From Nitrososphaerota archaeon (lineage in GTDB: Archaea; Thermoproteota; Nitrososphaeria; Nitrososphaerales; CADDZS01), in NCBI GenBank assembly GCA_027886795.1, contig JAPCJU010000014.1:1-13178 (forward strand): a stretch of 13,178 nt of DNA. The letters run 5' to 3'. The number at the start of each line of letters is the position of its first letter. The stretch's first letter is position 1. Position numbers and translations under genes: made by a program. Shown piece by piece: positions 6,657 through 12,885 of this stretch. The notes beneath the pieces are model-generated. The model was given only the letters and a program-made list of their open reading frames with translations, did not search any database and had not been told where the DNA came from.

Positions 6657-7877
6657 GTGAAAACGATTGCTATCTCAGGTTTTGTCAAACCAGAATTTGA
6701 GTCTGTTCGCGAAGCATTCGTTGAGAATTTCGAACGACGAAACGAACTGGGGGCCGCGTGCTGCATATACTATCGCGGAGAAAAAGTCGTAGATCTCTGG
6801 GGCGGGGTTAGGAACAAAGTTCCTGGCGAGCGTTGGGAAAACGACACGATGGTCATCGTTTTCTCCACAACCAAGGGCATTTCAGCCCTAGCCATGGCCC
6901 TCGCTCATTCAAGGGGCCTGTTTGATTACGACGAGCGTGTGAGCAGGTATTGGCCAGAGTTCGCACAACAAGGCAAAGAAAAGATCACGATACGGCAGCT
7001 CATGGCCCATCAAGCTGGGCTATTTGCCCTCGATGAACGGCTTGATAGGAACGTCGTAGCAGACCTCGACAAACTCGCGGTCATTCTAGCGCGCCAGAGA
7101 CCGGCGTGGGAAGAGGGTTCTCGTCAAGCCTATCATGCAATCACCCTTGGATTTTACGAGAGCGAGCTGCTTCGTCGGGTCGATCCCAAGCATCGAAGTT
7201 TAGGGCAGTTCTTCCAAGAGGAAATGGCTACTCCACTCGGCCTGGATTTCTACATTCGACTCCCTGAAGAGATATCTAACGCCAGACTGGGGACACTTCA
7301 AAGGCCGAGCATGGCGCGCATGTTATTCACGATGCCTTTCTTAACCACGCTTTCAGGAATGAATCCGCGCTCGCGTCTTCGCCGAGCCTTGTTGGGATCG
7401 GAGTTGCCAGAGGAAGACAGAGAGCACATCTACGAACGTAACCTGGAAGTACCTTCGGGAGGAGGGGTTGGAACCGCTCGCGCCCTAGCCCGAGCCTATA
7501 GTGCCTTCGCTACCGGGGGGAAGGAGCTCGGGTTGCGTGAGGAAACCTTGAAGCAGCTGATGGCGCCTGCAATCCCGCCGGTTCACGGATTCCACGATGA
7601 ATGCCTAAAAGTGGAGGTCCGATTCTCCCTCGGTTTTGCAAAGCCAGGTCCGACGGACGCCTTCGGTCATCCGAGCTCCTTTGGACACCCTGGTTCTGGG
7701 GGGTCTTTTGGTTTCGCTGATCCTCACGCAGAGATCGGCTACGGTTACGTCCTAAATCAAATGGGAACCTACTTGAACGACCCAAGAGATGCGGCACTGC
7801 GCAAAGCAATGTACCGCTCGATTGAGGTTGCTTCGCTAAAAGAAACGAAATCAGTTCTTATAGTAGAGTCTGCTTAG
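6657..7877 (+). CDS. Serine hydrolase, class C beta-lactamase / family VIII esterase fold
   Basis: A 406-residue protein of the beta-lactamase family (PF00144). V-D-L-W-G-G precedes the S-x-x-K motif, S70-T-T-K73 in F-S-T-T-K-G, which supplies the nucleophile and base. Y159 (Y-H-A-I-T) sits where these enzymes carry their second catalytic tyrosine. The loop G-H-P-G-S-G-G-S-F-G-F (343-353) replaces the K-T-G box of true beta-lactamases, as in EstB-type esterases. The likely activity is hydrolysis of short-chain esters or a peptide-like substrate rather than antibiotic resistance. No signal peptide is visible, so it should be cytoplasmic. The start is a GTG, nine bases after the flavodoxin stop; GGGGTGA at 6641-6647 may serve as its ribosome binding site, so the two genes are probably co-transcribed. 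The pairing with a flavodoxin does not reveal a shared pathway. Confidence 0.88.
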   Translation: MKTIAISGFVKPEFESVREAFVENFERRNELGAACCIYYRGEKVVDLWGGVRNKVPGERWENDTMVIVFSTTKGISALAMALAHSRGLFDYDERVSRYWPEFAQQGKEKITIRQLMAHQAGLFALDERLDRNVVADLDKLAVILARQRPAWEEGSRQAYHAITLGFYESELLRRVDPKHRSLGQFFQEEMATPLGLDFYIRLPEEISNARLGTLQRPSMARMLFTMPFLTTLSGMNPRSRLRRALLGSELPEEDREHIYERNLEVPSGGGVGTARALARAYSAFATGGKELGLREETLKQLMAPAIPPVHGFHDECLKVEVRFSLGFAKPGPTDAFGHPSSFGHPGSGGSFGFADPHAEIGYGYVLNQMGTYLNDPRDAALRKAMYRSIEVASLKETKSVLIVESA

Positions 7878-7914
7878 TTGGTTTGACGCAAGCGCAACTA
7901 AATGGGATACATTG

Positions 7915-7930
7915 TTCTCGAAATTGAGAA
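7915..7930 (+). repeat. Inverted repeat upstream of the zinc-ribbon membrane protein
   Basis: TTCTC and GAGAA flank a six-base spacer. It lies 38 bases after the serine hydrolase stop and just before the TATA-like box at 7943-7949. It could be an operator or a weak terminator hairpin without a T-run. Confidence 0.25.
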
Positions 7931-7942
7931 TCGTATCTCCCG

Positions 7943-7949
7943 CTTATAT
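7943..7949 (+). promoter_or_regulatory. TATA-like box for the zinc-ribbon membrane protein
   Basis: CTTATAT is flanked by CCCG (7939-7942) and CGGG (7950-7953), so the box itself sits in the loop of a four-base inverted repeat. It predicts a transcript start near 7972, 16 bases before the TTG at 7988. A second AT-rich box (TAATATTT near 7963-7970) would give a leaderless start. Confidence 0.35.
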
Positions 7950-7987
7950 CGGGGTACGAACTTGTAATATTTCGAGCTGACACAACA

Positions 7988-8872
7988 TTGCAACCAGAGC
8001 CGGGCATCAATAGAGAGCTGAGCCTCGGAGAAGTAGTCTCAAAGACATTCGACGTATACCGACGAGATTTTGCCAAGTATTTCGTTCTCTTCGCAGTTGT
8101 GGAGGTAATCACCGGGATTCTTACATCGCTGGCGCAACACGCCATCGTCCTCCCGATCCTCCCGTCCAACCCAACCCCTCAGCAATTCTACAACTATTTC
8201 CCTGGGTTCCTTGGAGCCCTCGCGCTGCTCATTGTCTCAGTCTTAGTCGTGACAGTTGTATTCTTCCCTATTGCCCAGGGAGGCGCAATCAAGATGGCCT
8301 CTGATCAAATTGAGAAGGGACAGGCTGACATCGGGACGTCAGTCAGATTCGCCGCCTCAAGACTGCTCTGGATCTGGGCGTTAAGCATCGTGGTAGGCAT
8401 CATCGTCGTCTTGGGGTTCATCGCTTTAATCGTCCCCGGGATAATACTGGCAATAATGTTCGCCCTTGCGTTTCCGGTCCTCCTAATCGAGAAGAAAGGA
8501 GTCCTCGACAGCATGGGGAGGAGTCGTGCGCTCGTAGGCCACAGGTGGCTCAAGACGTTCGCAGTGTTCCTTGTCTTCGCAATAATCTTTGCAATAGCTT
8601 CAGTCATCGTAAGTACAATAAGCGGGATCTTTGGCATAGCAAGTCCTGTAGTCAGCGGCCTACTTTCGGCATTCTATCAGCCTTTATTTCCGATACTACT
8701 GACCGTCTACTACTACTCCAATCGCGCCAGAATCACACTGCCTCCCCCCGGCCCCATGCCAATGGCACCGACCACTTCTTCCCAGTATGAAATGAAGTTC
8801 TGCCCTAGCTGCGGCACACAGCTTAGCTCCCCAGCCGCCTTCTGCCCCAAATGTGGGACCAGACTCAATTGA
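7988..8872 (+). CDS. Membrane protein with C-terminal zinc ribbon
   Basis: A 294-residue protein. Residues 10-30 form a cytoplasmic amphipathic start (L-S-L-G-E-V-V-S-K-T-F-D-V-Y). Five or six membrane segments follow (about 31-53, 75-95, 127-165 as one or two helices, 190-212, 220-243). The stretch I-V-P-G-I-I-L through L-D-S-M-G-R-S-R-A-L-V (about 148-183) resembles the membrane domains of the GPDPase_memb/DUF975-like families. A Pro-rich linker (251-262) leads to a zinc ribbon with C272-x2-C275 and C286-x2-C289, in the pattern C-P-S-C-G then C-P-K-C-G. The ribbon faces the cytoplasm if the helices number an even total. Its role is unknown; such ribbons often mediate protein contacts. The start is a TTG, because no in-frame ATG lies nearby and homologous proteins start with this polar lead. 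Confidence 0.75.
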   Translation: MQPEPGINRELSLGEVVSKTFDVYRRDFAKYFVLFAVVEVITGILTSLAQHAIVLPILPSNPTPQQFYNYFPGFLGALALLIVSVLVVTVVFFPIAQGGAIKMASDQIEKGQADIGTSVRFAASRLLWIWALSIVVGIIVVLGFIALIVPGIILAIMFALAFPVLLIEKKGVLDSMGRSRALVGHRWLKTFAVFLVFAIIFAIASVIVSTISGIFGIASPVVSGLLSAFYQPLFPILLTVYYYSNRARITLPPPGPMPMAPTTSSQYEMKFCPSCGTQLSSPAAFCPKCGTRLN

Positions 8873-8905
8873 CGGGAGCAACGCCTAACTCTGCGATGGG
8901 TGATA

Positions 8906-8914
8906 GAGTATAAC
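8906..8914 (+). promoter_or_regulatory. TATA-like box for the acyltransferase gene
   Basis: GAGTATAAC lies in the 115-base gap after the zinc-ribbon protein. It predicts a start near 8937 and a leader of about 50 bases. A single GATGATCG (8938-8945) lies over that predicted start, but it lacks the second half 13 bases away. Confidence 0.3.
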
Positions 8915-8987
8915 GAAATAATGGGGGCGACAAGATTGATGATCGACCGAGGTGAATTGAAGTCAAACTCAAGAGGACGCGCGAAAC

Positions 8988-9884
8988 ATGGAAGAGCATA
9001 ATTTAGGAGAGCAGGTAGTCCCCTTTCCGAAAAACCGGCAGTGGACGGCAGCCGCATTTCGTTCAGTCCAAAACAAGCCAATGATTCACGGGTTAATCGA
9101 GGTCGATGTAAGCAAAGCCCGTGAATTCATGCACAATTACAAAGCAAAAACGGGGGAATCCCTGTCGTTCACGGCGTTCCTCATTGCATGCCTTGCAAAG
9201 GCCGTCGATGATCACAAAGCCGTGCAGGCCATACGTATGGGTGGCAATCACCTCGTCATCTATGATGAGGTGGACGTTTGGACTACCGTGGAGCATGACA
9301 TCGCCGGCCAGAAGGTGGTCATGCCCCACATCGTCAGAGCAGCGAATCGCAAGAGCTTTCACGCGATCCATGAGGAGATTAGGGCAGCCCAGGTGGCGGA
9401 CGTCGAAAGAGTGGCCAATGGGCCTCGATTCCTCCCAGCCGCTCTCTTCGGCCTAAGCCTTTGGTTATTGTGGCGGATGGGAAGAGCGAGGCCCCGGTTA
9501 GTGAAGAAGAACGTTGGTACTGTTGGAATCACCGCAATCGGCATGTTCGGAAAAGGCGGCGGCTGGGGCATCCCGATCCCCACCCCTATGCCTCTCATGA
9601 TCACCGTGGGTGGAATCGGTGAGAAGAGAATAATCTTTGACGACCGAGTCGAAAGCAGGGAGTACCTCAGCCTGACAATCAGCATTGACCATAATATCGT
9701 CGATGGCGCTCCAGCGGCACGCTTCACCCAGAGACTGCGCGAGCTGATCGAGAGCTGCTACGGTCTTGACAGCGCTGGTTTCGAATCAGAACGGACCATC
9801 GCGGAGACCACTTTACCAAATCAGGACTTGCCCGGTTCCTCCAAAGAGTCTACTTCGCTGAAGGCTTTTCCTCGTCTTTCTTGA
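8988..9884 (+). CDS. Stand-alone 2-oxoacid dehydrogenase E2-type acyltransferase domain
   Basis: A 298-residue protein matching the catalytic domain of the dihydrolipoamide acyltransferase family (PF00198, related to chloramphenicol acetyltransferase). Conserved segments include S-L-S-F-T-A-F-L-I-A-C-L-A-K-A-V (58-73), G-T-V-G-I-T-A-I-G-M-F-G (177-188) and I-T-V-G-G-I (205-210). The catalytic motif D-H-N-I-V-D-G (234-240) carries H235 and D239. The lipoyl domain and the E1/E3-binding domain of a full E2 are missing, and no E1, E3 or lipoate genes are nearby. It therefore probably moves an acyl group from a free thioester such as acyl-CoA rather than from its own lipoyl arm. A hydrophobic segment at 148-163 (F-L-P-A-A-L-F-G-L-S-L-W-L-L-W) might be a membrane-facing helix or a substrate gate. 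The last 40 residues are low in hydrophobics and probably disordered. Confidence 0.85.
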   Translation: MEEHNLGEQVVPFPKNRQWTAAAFRSVQNKPMIHGLIEVDVSKAREFMHNYKAKTGESLSFTAFLIACLAKAVDDHKAVQAIRMGGNHLVIYDEVDVWTTVEHDIAGQKVVMPHIVRAANRKSFHAIHEEIRAAQVADVERVANGPRFLPAALFGLSLWLLWRMGRARPRLVKKNVGTVGITAIGMFGKGGGWGIPIPTPMPLMITVGGIGEKRIIFDDRVESREYLSLTISIDHNIVDGAPAARFTQRLRELIESCYGLDSAGFESERTIAETTLPNQDLPGSSKESTSLKAFPRLS

Positions 9885-10013
9885 TCAAAATTCAAAAATT
9901 GGAGGCACCAGGGGTTCTTGAATCAATAATATTCTATTTTTGGTTATCCTTTCAATCCAACAAAATGCACCTCTTCCTAGATTGTTGATTTCGGGCATCT
10001 AGTTCCCGTGGCC

Positions 10014-10021
10014 GATATATC
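10014..10021 (+). promoter_or_regulatory. TATA box for the FAD oxidoreductase
   Basis: GATATATC is centred about 29 bases before the ATG at 10047, predicting a leaderless or nearly leaderless mRNA. It lies downstream of an alternative GTG start at 10008, which therefore would not be on the transcript. Confidence 0.5.
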
Positions 10022-10046
10022 ATTCTTGATCTTTGTCCACTTCAAC

Positions 10047-11414
10047 ATGAACCCAAAAGCCCTGATGACAAACCTACGGGGATCCGTTATCCTTCCGGGG
10101 AGTGAACAATACGACGAGACACGCAAGCTGTACAATGCAATGATCGACAAGAAACCGTCTGTAATTGCACGCTGCCGTGATGTGGCGGATGTTACAGCGG
10201 CAGTGAAATTCGGAAAAGAACAAGGGCTTGACGTAGCAGTAAGAGGAGGCGGCCACAACGGTGGAGGGCTCGGCAGCGTCGAAGACGGTTTGATGATCGA
10301 CCTTTCCTTGATGCACGGAATCAGGGTTGATCCTCACGCTCGAACCGCTCAGGTCGAAGGAGGCACTCTACTCGGAGATCTGGATCACGCAACACATCTG
10401 TTCGGACTGGCTGCTCCGGCGGGTATCATTTCAACAACTGGCGTGGGAGGGTTAACTCTTGGAGGCGGGATAGGGTACCTCACGAGAAAATGCGGCCTGA
10501 CTATCGACAATCTACTCTCTGCGGATCTTGTTCTTGCTGACGGGAGTTTTGTCACTGCCAGCGCGGACCAGAACAAGGATCTTTTTTGGGCAATTCGGGG
10601 AGGCGGAGGAAATTTCGGTGTGGTGACCTCGTTCACATTTCGGTTACATCCGGTGAAGAACGTGATAGCGGGCCCGACCTTCTGGTCTTTCGATCAGTCT
10701 GCCGACGTCCTAAAATTCTATCGTGAGTTTCTGCCTTCCGCGCCAGATGATTTGAATGGTTTCTTCGCGTTTCTTACAGTGCCACCAATGGCGCCATTCC
10801 CAGCAGACCTTCAGGGGAAGAAAGTCGCGGCAGTTGTCTGGTGCTACACGGGGCCTTCTGAGGAAGCAGAGAGAGTCTTCGCACCTATCAGAAAAGTAGG
10901 CAACATTGGTATGTTCGGAGTCCAGGAGATGCCGTACACCGCGCTTCAAAGCATGTTCGATATCTTCTATCCGCCAGGACTCCAGTGGTACTGGAGGGCC
11001 GATTTTGTCAAGGAGATATCTGACGCCGCCGTGGAAAAACATGTCGAGAATGCGAGCAAACTCCCGACGGGTGCCTCAACGATGCACCTCTATCCAATAG
11101 ACGGAGCGGCTTCTCGCGTGAATCAGAGCGACACACCGTGGGCATACAGGGATGGAAAATGGGCAGAGGTGATAGTTGGAGTCGATGCAGACCCTGCGAA
11201 CGCGAGAATGATCAAAAACTGGACTGTAAAGTACTGGGAGGATCTTCACCCGTACTCAATGGGTGGAGCCTATGTCAATTTCATGATGGAAGAAGGGGAG
11301 GATCGCATAAAGGCGACCTACAAAGGGAACTACGACCGGCTTTCCAAGCTGAAACTGAAGTACGATCCTTCCAATGTTTTTCACGTGAACCAGAACATCC
11401 ATCCCTCGGCGTAG
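10047..11414 (+). CDS. FAD-binding oxidoreductase, berberine-bridge-enzyme type
   Basis: A 455-residue flavoprotein of the VAO/BBE family (FAD_binding_4 plus BBE C-terminal domain). The N-terminal FAD domain has V-R-G-G-G-H-N (65-71), in which H70 is the residue that bonds covalently to FAD in this family. T-G-V-G-G-L-T-L-G-G-G-I-G-Y (131-144) and W-A-I-R-G-G-G-G-N-F-G-V-V-T-S-F (181-196) are the pyrophosphate and flavin loops. The second covalent site, the Cys of the plant A-G-x-C-P motif, is replaced here by A-G-I-I-S, so attachment should be through His alone. The C-terminus ends in the typical N-V-F-H-V-N-Q-N-I-H-P. Members oxidise sugars, alcohols or secondary metabolites with O2 or another acceptor; the substrate cannot be told. 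The ATG at 10047 is preferred over GTG at 10008 on TATA position. Confidence 0.9.
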   Translation: MNPKALMTNLRGSVILPGSEQYDETRKLYNAMIDKKPSVIARCRDVADVTAAVKFGKEQGLDVAVRGGGHNGGGLGSVEDGLMIDLSLMHGIRVDPHARTAQVEGGTLLGDLDHATHLFGLAAPAGIISTTGVGGLTLGGGIGYLTRKCGLTIDNLLSADLVLADGSFVTASADQNKDLFWAIRGGGGNFGVVTSFTFRLHPVKNVIAGPTFWSFDQSADVLKFYREFLPSAPDDLNGFFAFLTVPPMAPFPADLQGKKVAAVVWCYTGPSEEAERVFAPIRKVGNIGMFGVQEMPYTALQSMFDIFYPPGLQWYWRADFVKEISDAAVEKHVENASKLPTGASTMHLYPIDGAASRVNQSDTPWAYRDGKWAEVIVGVDADPANARMIKNWTVKYWEDLHPYSMGGAYVNFMMEEGEDRIKATYKGNYDRLSKLKLKYDPSNVFHVNQNIHPSA

Positions 11415-11516
11415 CGCTGGACCTCTTCTTAAAAACAAGGTTGAGAGAAAATCTCGAAGAGAACACTACGATGCCTCGTGACTCCCTTCTAGCTGGCTCG
11501 CCATTTTTCCGTGCGC

Positions 11517-11524
11517 ATAAATAC
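11517..11524 (+). promoter_or_regulatory. TATA box for the DUF1059-like gene
   Basis: CATAAATA in GCGCATAAATACC is centred about 28 bases before the ATG at 11549, the spacing expected for a leaderless archaeal mRNA. It separates this gene from the FAD oxidoreductase and decides the start. Confidence 0.5.
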
Positions 11525-11548
11525 CGCTGCTTCCAATTTTTTAGTCAC

Positions 11549-11704
11549 ATGGCAAAGATGGGTACGTGCGCCTGCGGATGGACAGTTATTTCCCCAGTCG
11601 GCGAGGAGGACGTCTTGATGCATGTTCGCATTCACCTGAATGAGCACCACCCGGGAACGAAAATTACAGAAGGCGAGCTTCGCAATCTGATAAGGTCCAT
11701 TTGA
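11549..11704 (+). CDS. DUF1059-like small protein
   Basis: A 51-residue cytoplasmic protein with the DUF1059 layout: T-C-A-C-G-W (6-11) at the start, then E-E-D-V-L-M-H-V-R-I-H-L-N-E-H-H-P-G (19-36), and a short C-terminal helix E-G-E-L-R-N-L-I. C7, C9, H25, H29, H33 and H34 could form a metal site. DUF1059 proteins are typically 50-60 residues, are common in soil archaea and bacteria, and have no established function. The frame is open far upstream, overlapping the oxidoreductase gene, but the TATA box at 11517-11524 places the mRNA start at the ATG at 11549. It ends 12 bases from the convergent regulator gene. Confidence 0.75.
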   Translation: MAKMGTCACGWTVISPVGEEDVLMHVRIHLNEHHPGTKITEGELRNLIRSI

Positions 11705-11716
11705 AAGACCGTTTGA

Positions 11717-12637
11717 CTAAGCGATCTTCTCTTGGATGAGGCGGTCAATCCAGTTAGGGCGCTTTGGCTCAATTATTTCCTTGAGAACAGACATCGAGCA
11801 CCATTTTACACCTTCGGTGGATAGCAATTCGACAAGTACTTCTTCTGGATCTGCGAGACTGAAACCGAACATCTCGGCAAGGAGAGTTCCATTCGGGGCG
11901 ACTCGCATCGACCACATCCTGTTTCCATACTTTTCCTCTATCCTTCGCTTGACCGAAATTTGCTTTGAAAGATCCATTGATACTCCCAATTCGTAGAATA
12001 CAAGCCCTTCCTGTCTCTGAGTATTCAATACGGGTCTGATCTGAAAAACATCTTCATCCATCAACTTCCGGGTCCGGTATTCCACGACTCGGGGCGTTAC
12101 CGAAAGTGCTTGCGCGATCTCTTTCGTCGAGACGCGCGCACCGTAGCGCATCCTTACAATGATGCTCCAGTCGAGTGAATCAAGCTGTCTTCGCGGCTCT
12201 CGCAAAGTGTGGTTCCCCAGACTTGTCATGGTCAGCTCGAATCTTGCAGCAACCTGCTTGGCGGTTGCCTGAACGTCTTCTTCGGATTTGCCGGCAATGG
12301 ATAGGGCCACTGCAGGCCCCAGGTAATCGAACGCTTCCACTATGCCTGGGAGCTCGTGGATGAAACCTAGAACGCCGAACTTCGTAGGGATATTCATCGC
12401 TTCGAAGCGGCACAGTCCCTGAAACTTCATTCCGAAAAGAGCCAGATTGGGGATGACTTGATAGTACTTGATGAACCCTGACTCTTCCATTTTCTTCACT
12501 CTTAGTCGTACGGTCTTCTCGTCGAGACCCAGTTTCTTACTTATGGCAGAAGAGCCCGGGCGCCTTGAGGCCCAGGAGCCGTATATCCAATCAGTGAAAG
12601 CCATCTCGCAGAATATTCGAACGTCCTTGGCGTCCAA
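11717..12637 (-). CDS. Transcription regulator with two tandem Lrp/AsnC units
   Basis: A 306-residue protein made of two copies of an Lrp/AsnC-type layout. Unit 1: winged helix (about 1-60, with S-S-A-I-S-K-K-L-G-L-D-E-K-T-V-R-L-R-V-K) followed by a beta-alpha-beta region (about 62-145). Unit 2: winged helix (about 153-205, with V-S-T-K-E-I-A-Q-A-L-S-V-T-P-R-V-V-E-Y-R) followed by a second such region (about 210-290). The effector-type regions are diverged, so a ligand is not predictable. A single chain would carry the two DNA-binding heads that ordinary Lrp proteins obtain by dimerising. Such double-headed regulators are known from Thaumarchaeota. The start is a TTG at 12637, chosen because M-D-A-K-D-V-R-I-F matches the usual start of helix 1; the first in-frame ATG (12604) would cut into that helix. 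Its target genes are unknown. Confidence 0.8.
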   Translation of the reverse strand: MDAKDVRIFCEMAFTDWIYGSWASRRPGSSAISKKLGLDEKTVRLRVKKMEESGFIKYYQVIPNLALFGMKFQGLCRFEAMNIPTKFGVLGFIHELPGIVEAFDYLGPAVALSIAGKSEEDVQATAKQVAARFELTMTSLGNHTLREPRRQLDSLDWSIIVRMRYGARVSTKEIAQALSVTPRVVEYRTRKLMDEDVFQIRPVLNTQRQEGLVFYELGVSMDLSKQISVKRRIEEKYGNRMWSMRVAPNGTLLAEMFGFSLADPEEVLVELLSTEGVKWCSMSVLKEIIEPKRPNWIDRLIQEKIA

Positions 12638-12691
12638 AGTCCTAGCAGCTTTTTCACTAACAAAAGTGGGATATGCGTTTTTCGGAATACC

Positions 12692-12775
12692 TCAAATTGG
12701 ATTGCATTGCATCAGTTCAATCAAGAGCGTGTACTCTTTTAGAGCCAGCTTTAGTTCACTGGGTTCACCGGACAA
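12692..12775 (-). CDS. Possible 27-residue micro-protein
   Basis: The minus strand has a TTG-started frame of 27 codons coding for M-S-G-E-P-S-E-L-K-L-A-L-K-E-Y and then T-L-L-I-E-L-M-Q-C-N-P-I, a likely amphipathic helix. The frame can extend upstream to just below a stop at 12809-12811 without ATG or GTG, adding residues ending in S-S-R-I-R-Y. TATA-like stretches occur on the same strand around 12826-12842. The composition looks protein-like, but there is no ribosome binding site and no known family. It could be a remnant of a longer gene or chance. Confidence 0.2.
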   Translation of the reverse strand: MSGEPSELKLALKEYTLLIELMQCNPI

Positions 12776-12817
12776 ATATCGAATTCTAGATGACTCAACA
12801 ATAGTGAGCTAAAACGG

Positions 12818-12839
12818 AATATCAGTATACTACGATATT
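12818..12839. repeat. Inverted repeat AATATC-N10-GATATT
   Basis: Perfect six-base arms with a ten-base spacer that contains the palindrome GTATAC. It lies in the 248-base gap between the double Lrp-type regulator and the right-edge gene. A half-site spacing of 16 bases would suit a dimeric regulator, and autoregulation by the neighbouring regulator is one possibility. The arms are AT-rich, so it may be chance. Confidence 0.3.
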
Positions 12840-12885
12840 ACAACTAGGGATGAGAGAGAGCCCATTTCTATCCCACACACACTTG

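Noticed and set aside
6657..7877. True beta-lactamase (antibiotic resistance) function for the serine hydrolase
   Set aside because: The K-T-G box is replaced by a G-H-P-G-S-G-G loop and no export signal is visible, which favours an esterase-like role.
9359..9727. Minus-strand frame of 122 codons inside the acyltransferase gene
   Set aside because: The plus-strand frame carries a complete catalytic motif; the antisense product is low-complexity and has no start signals.
11138..11548. Longer open frame upstream of the DUF1059-like gene, overlapping the FAD oxidoreductase
   Set aside because: It reads the oxidoreductase gene in another frame with no recognisable product, and the TATA box at 11517-11524 starts the mRNA downstream of it.
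12468..12812. Plus-strand frame of 114 codons across the start of the double Lrp-type regulator
   Set aside because: It overlaps the first winged helix of the regulator antisense and shows no domain; its second half mirrors the possible micro-protein frame.
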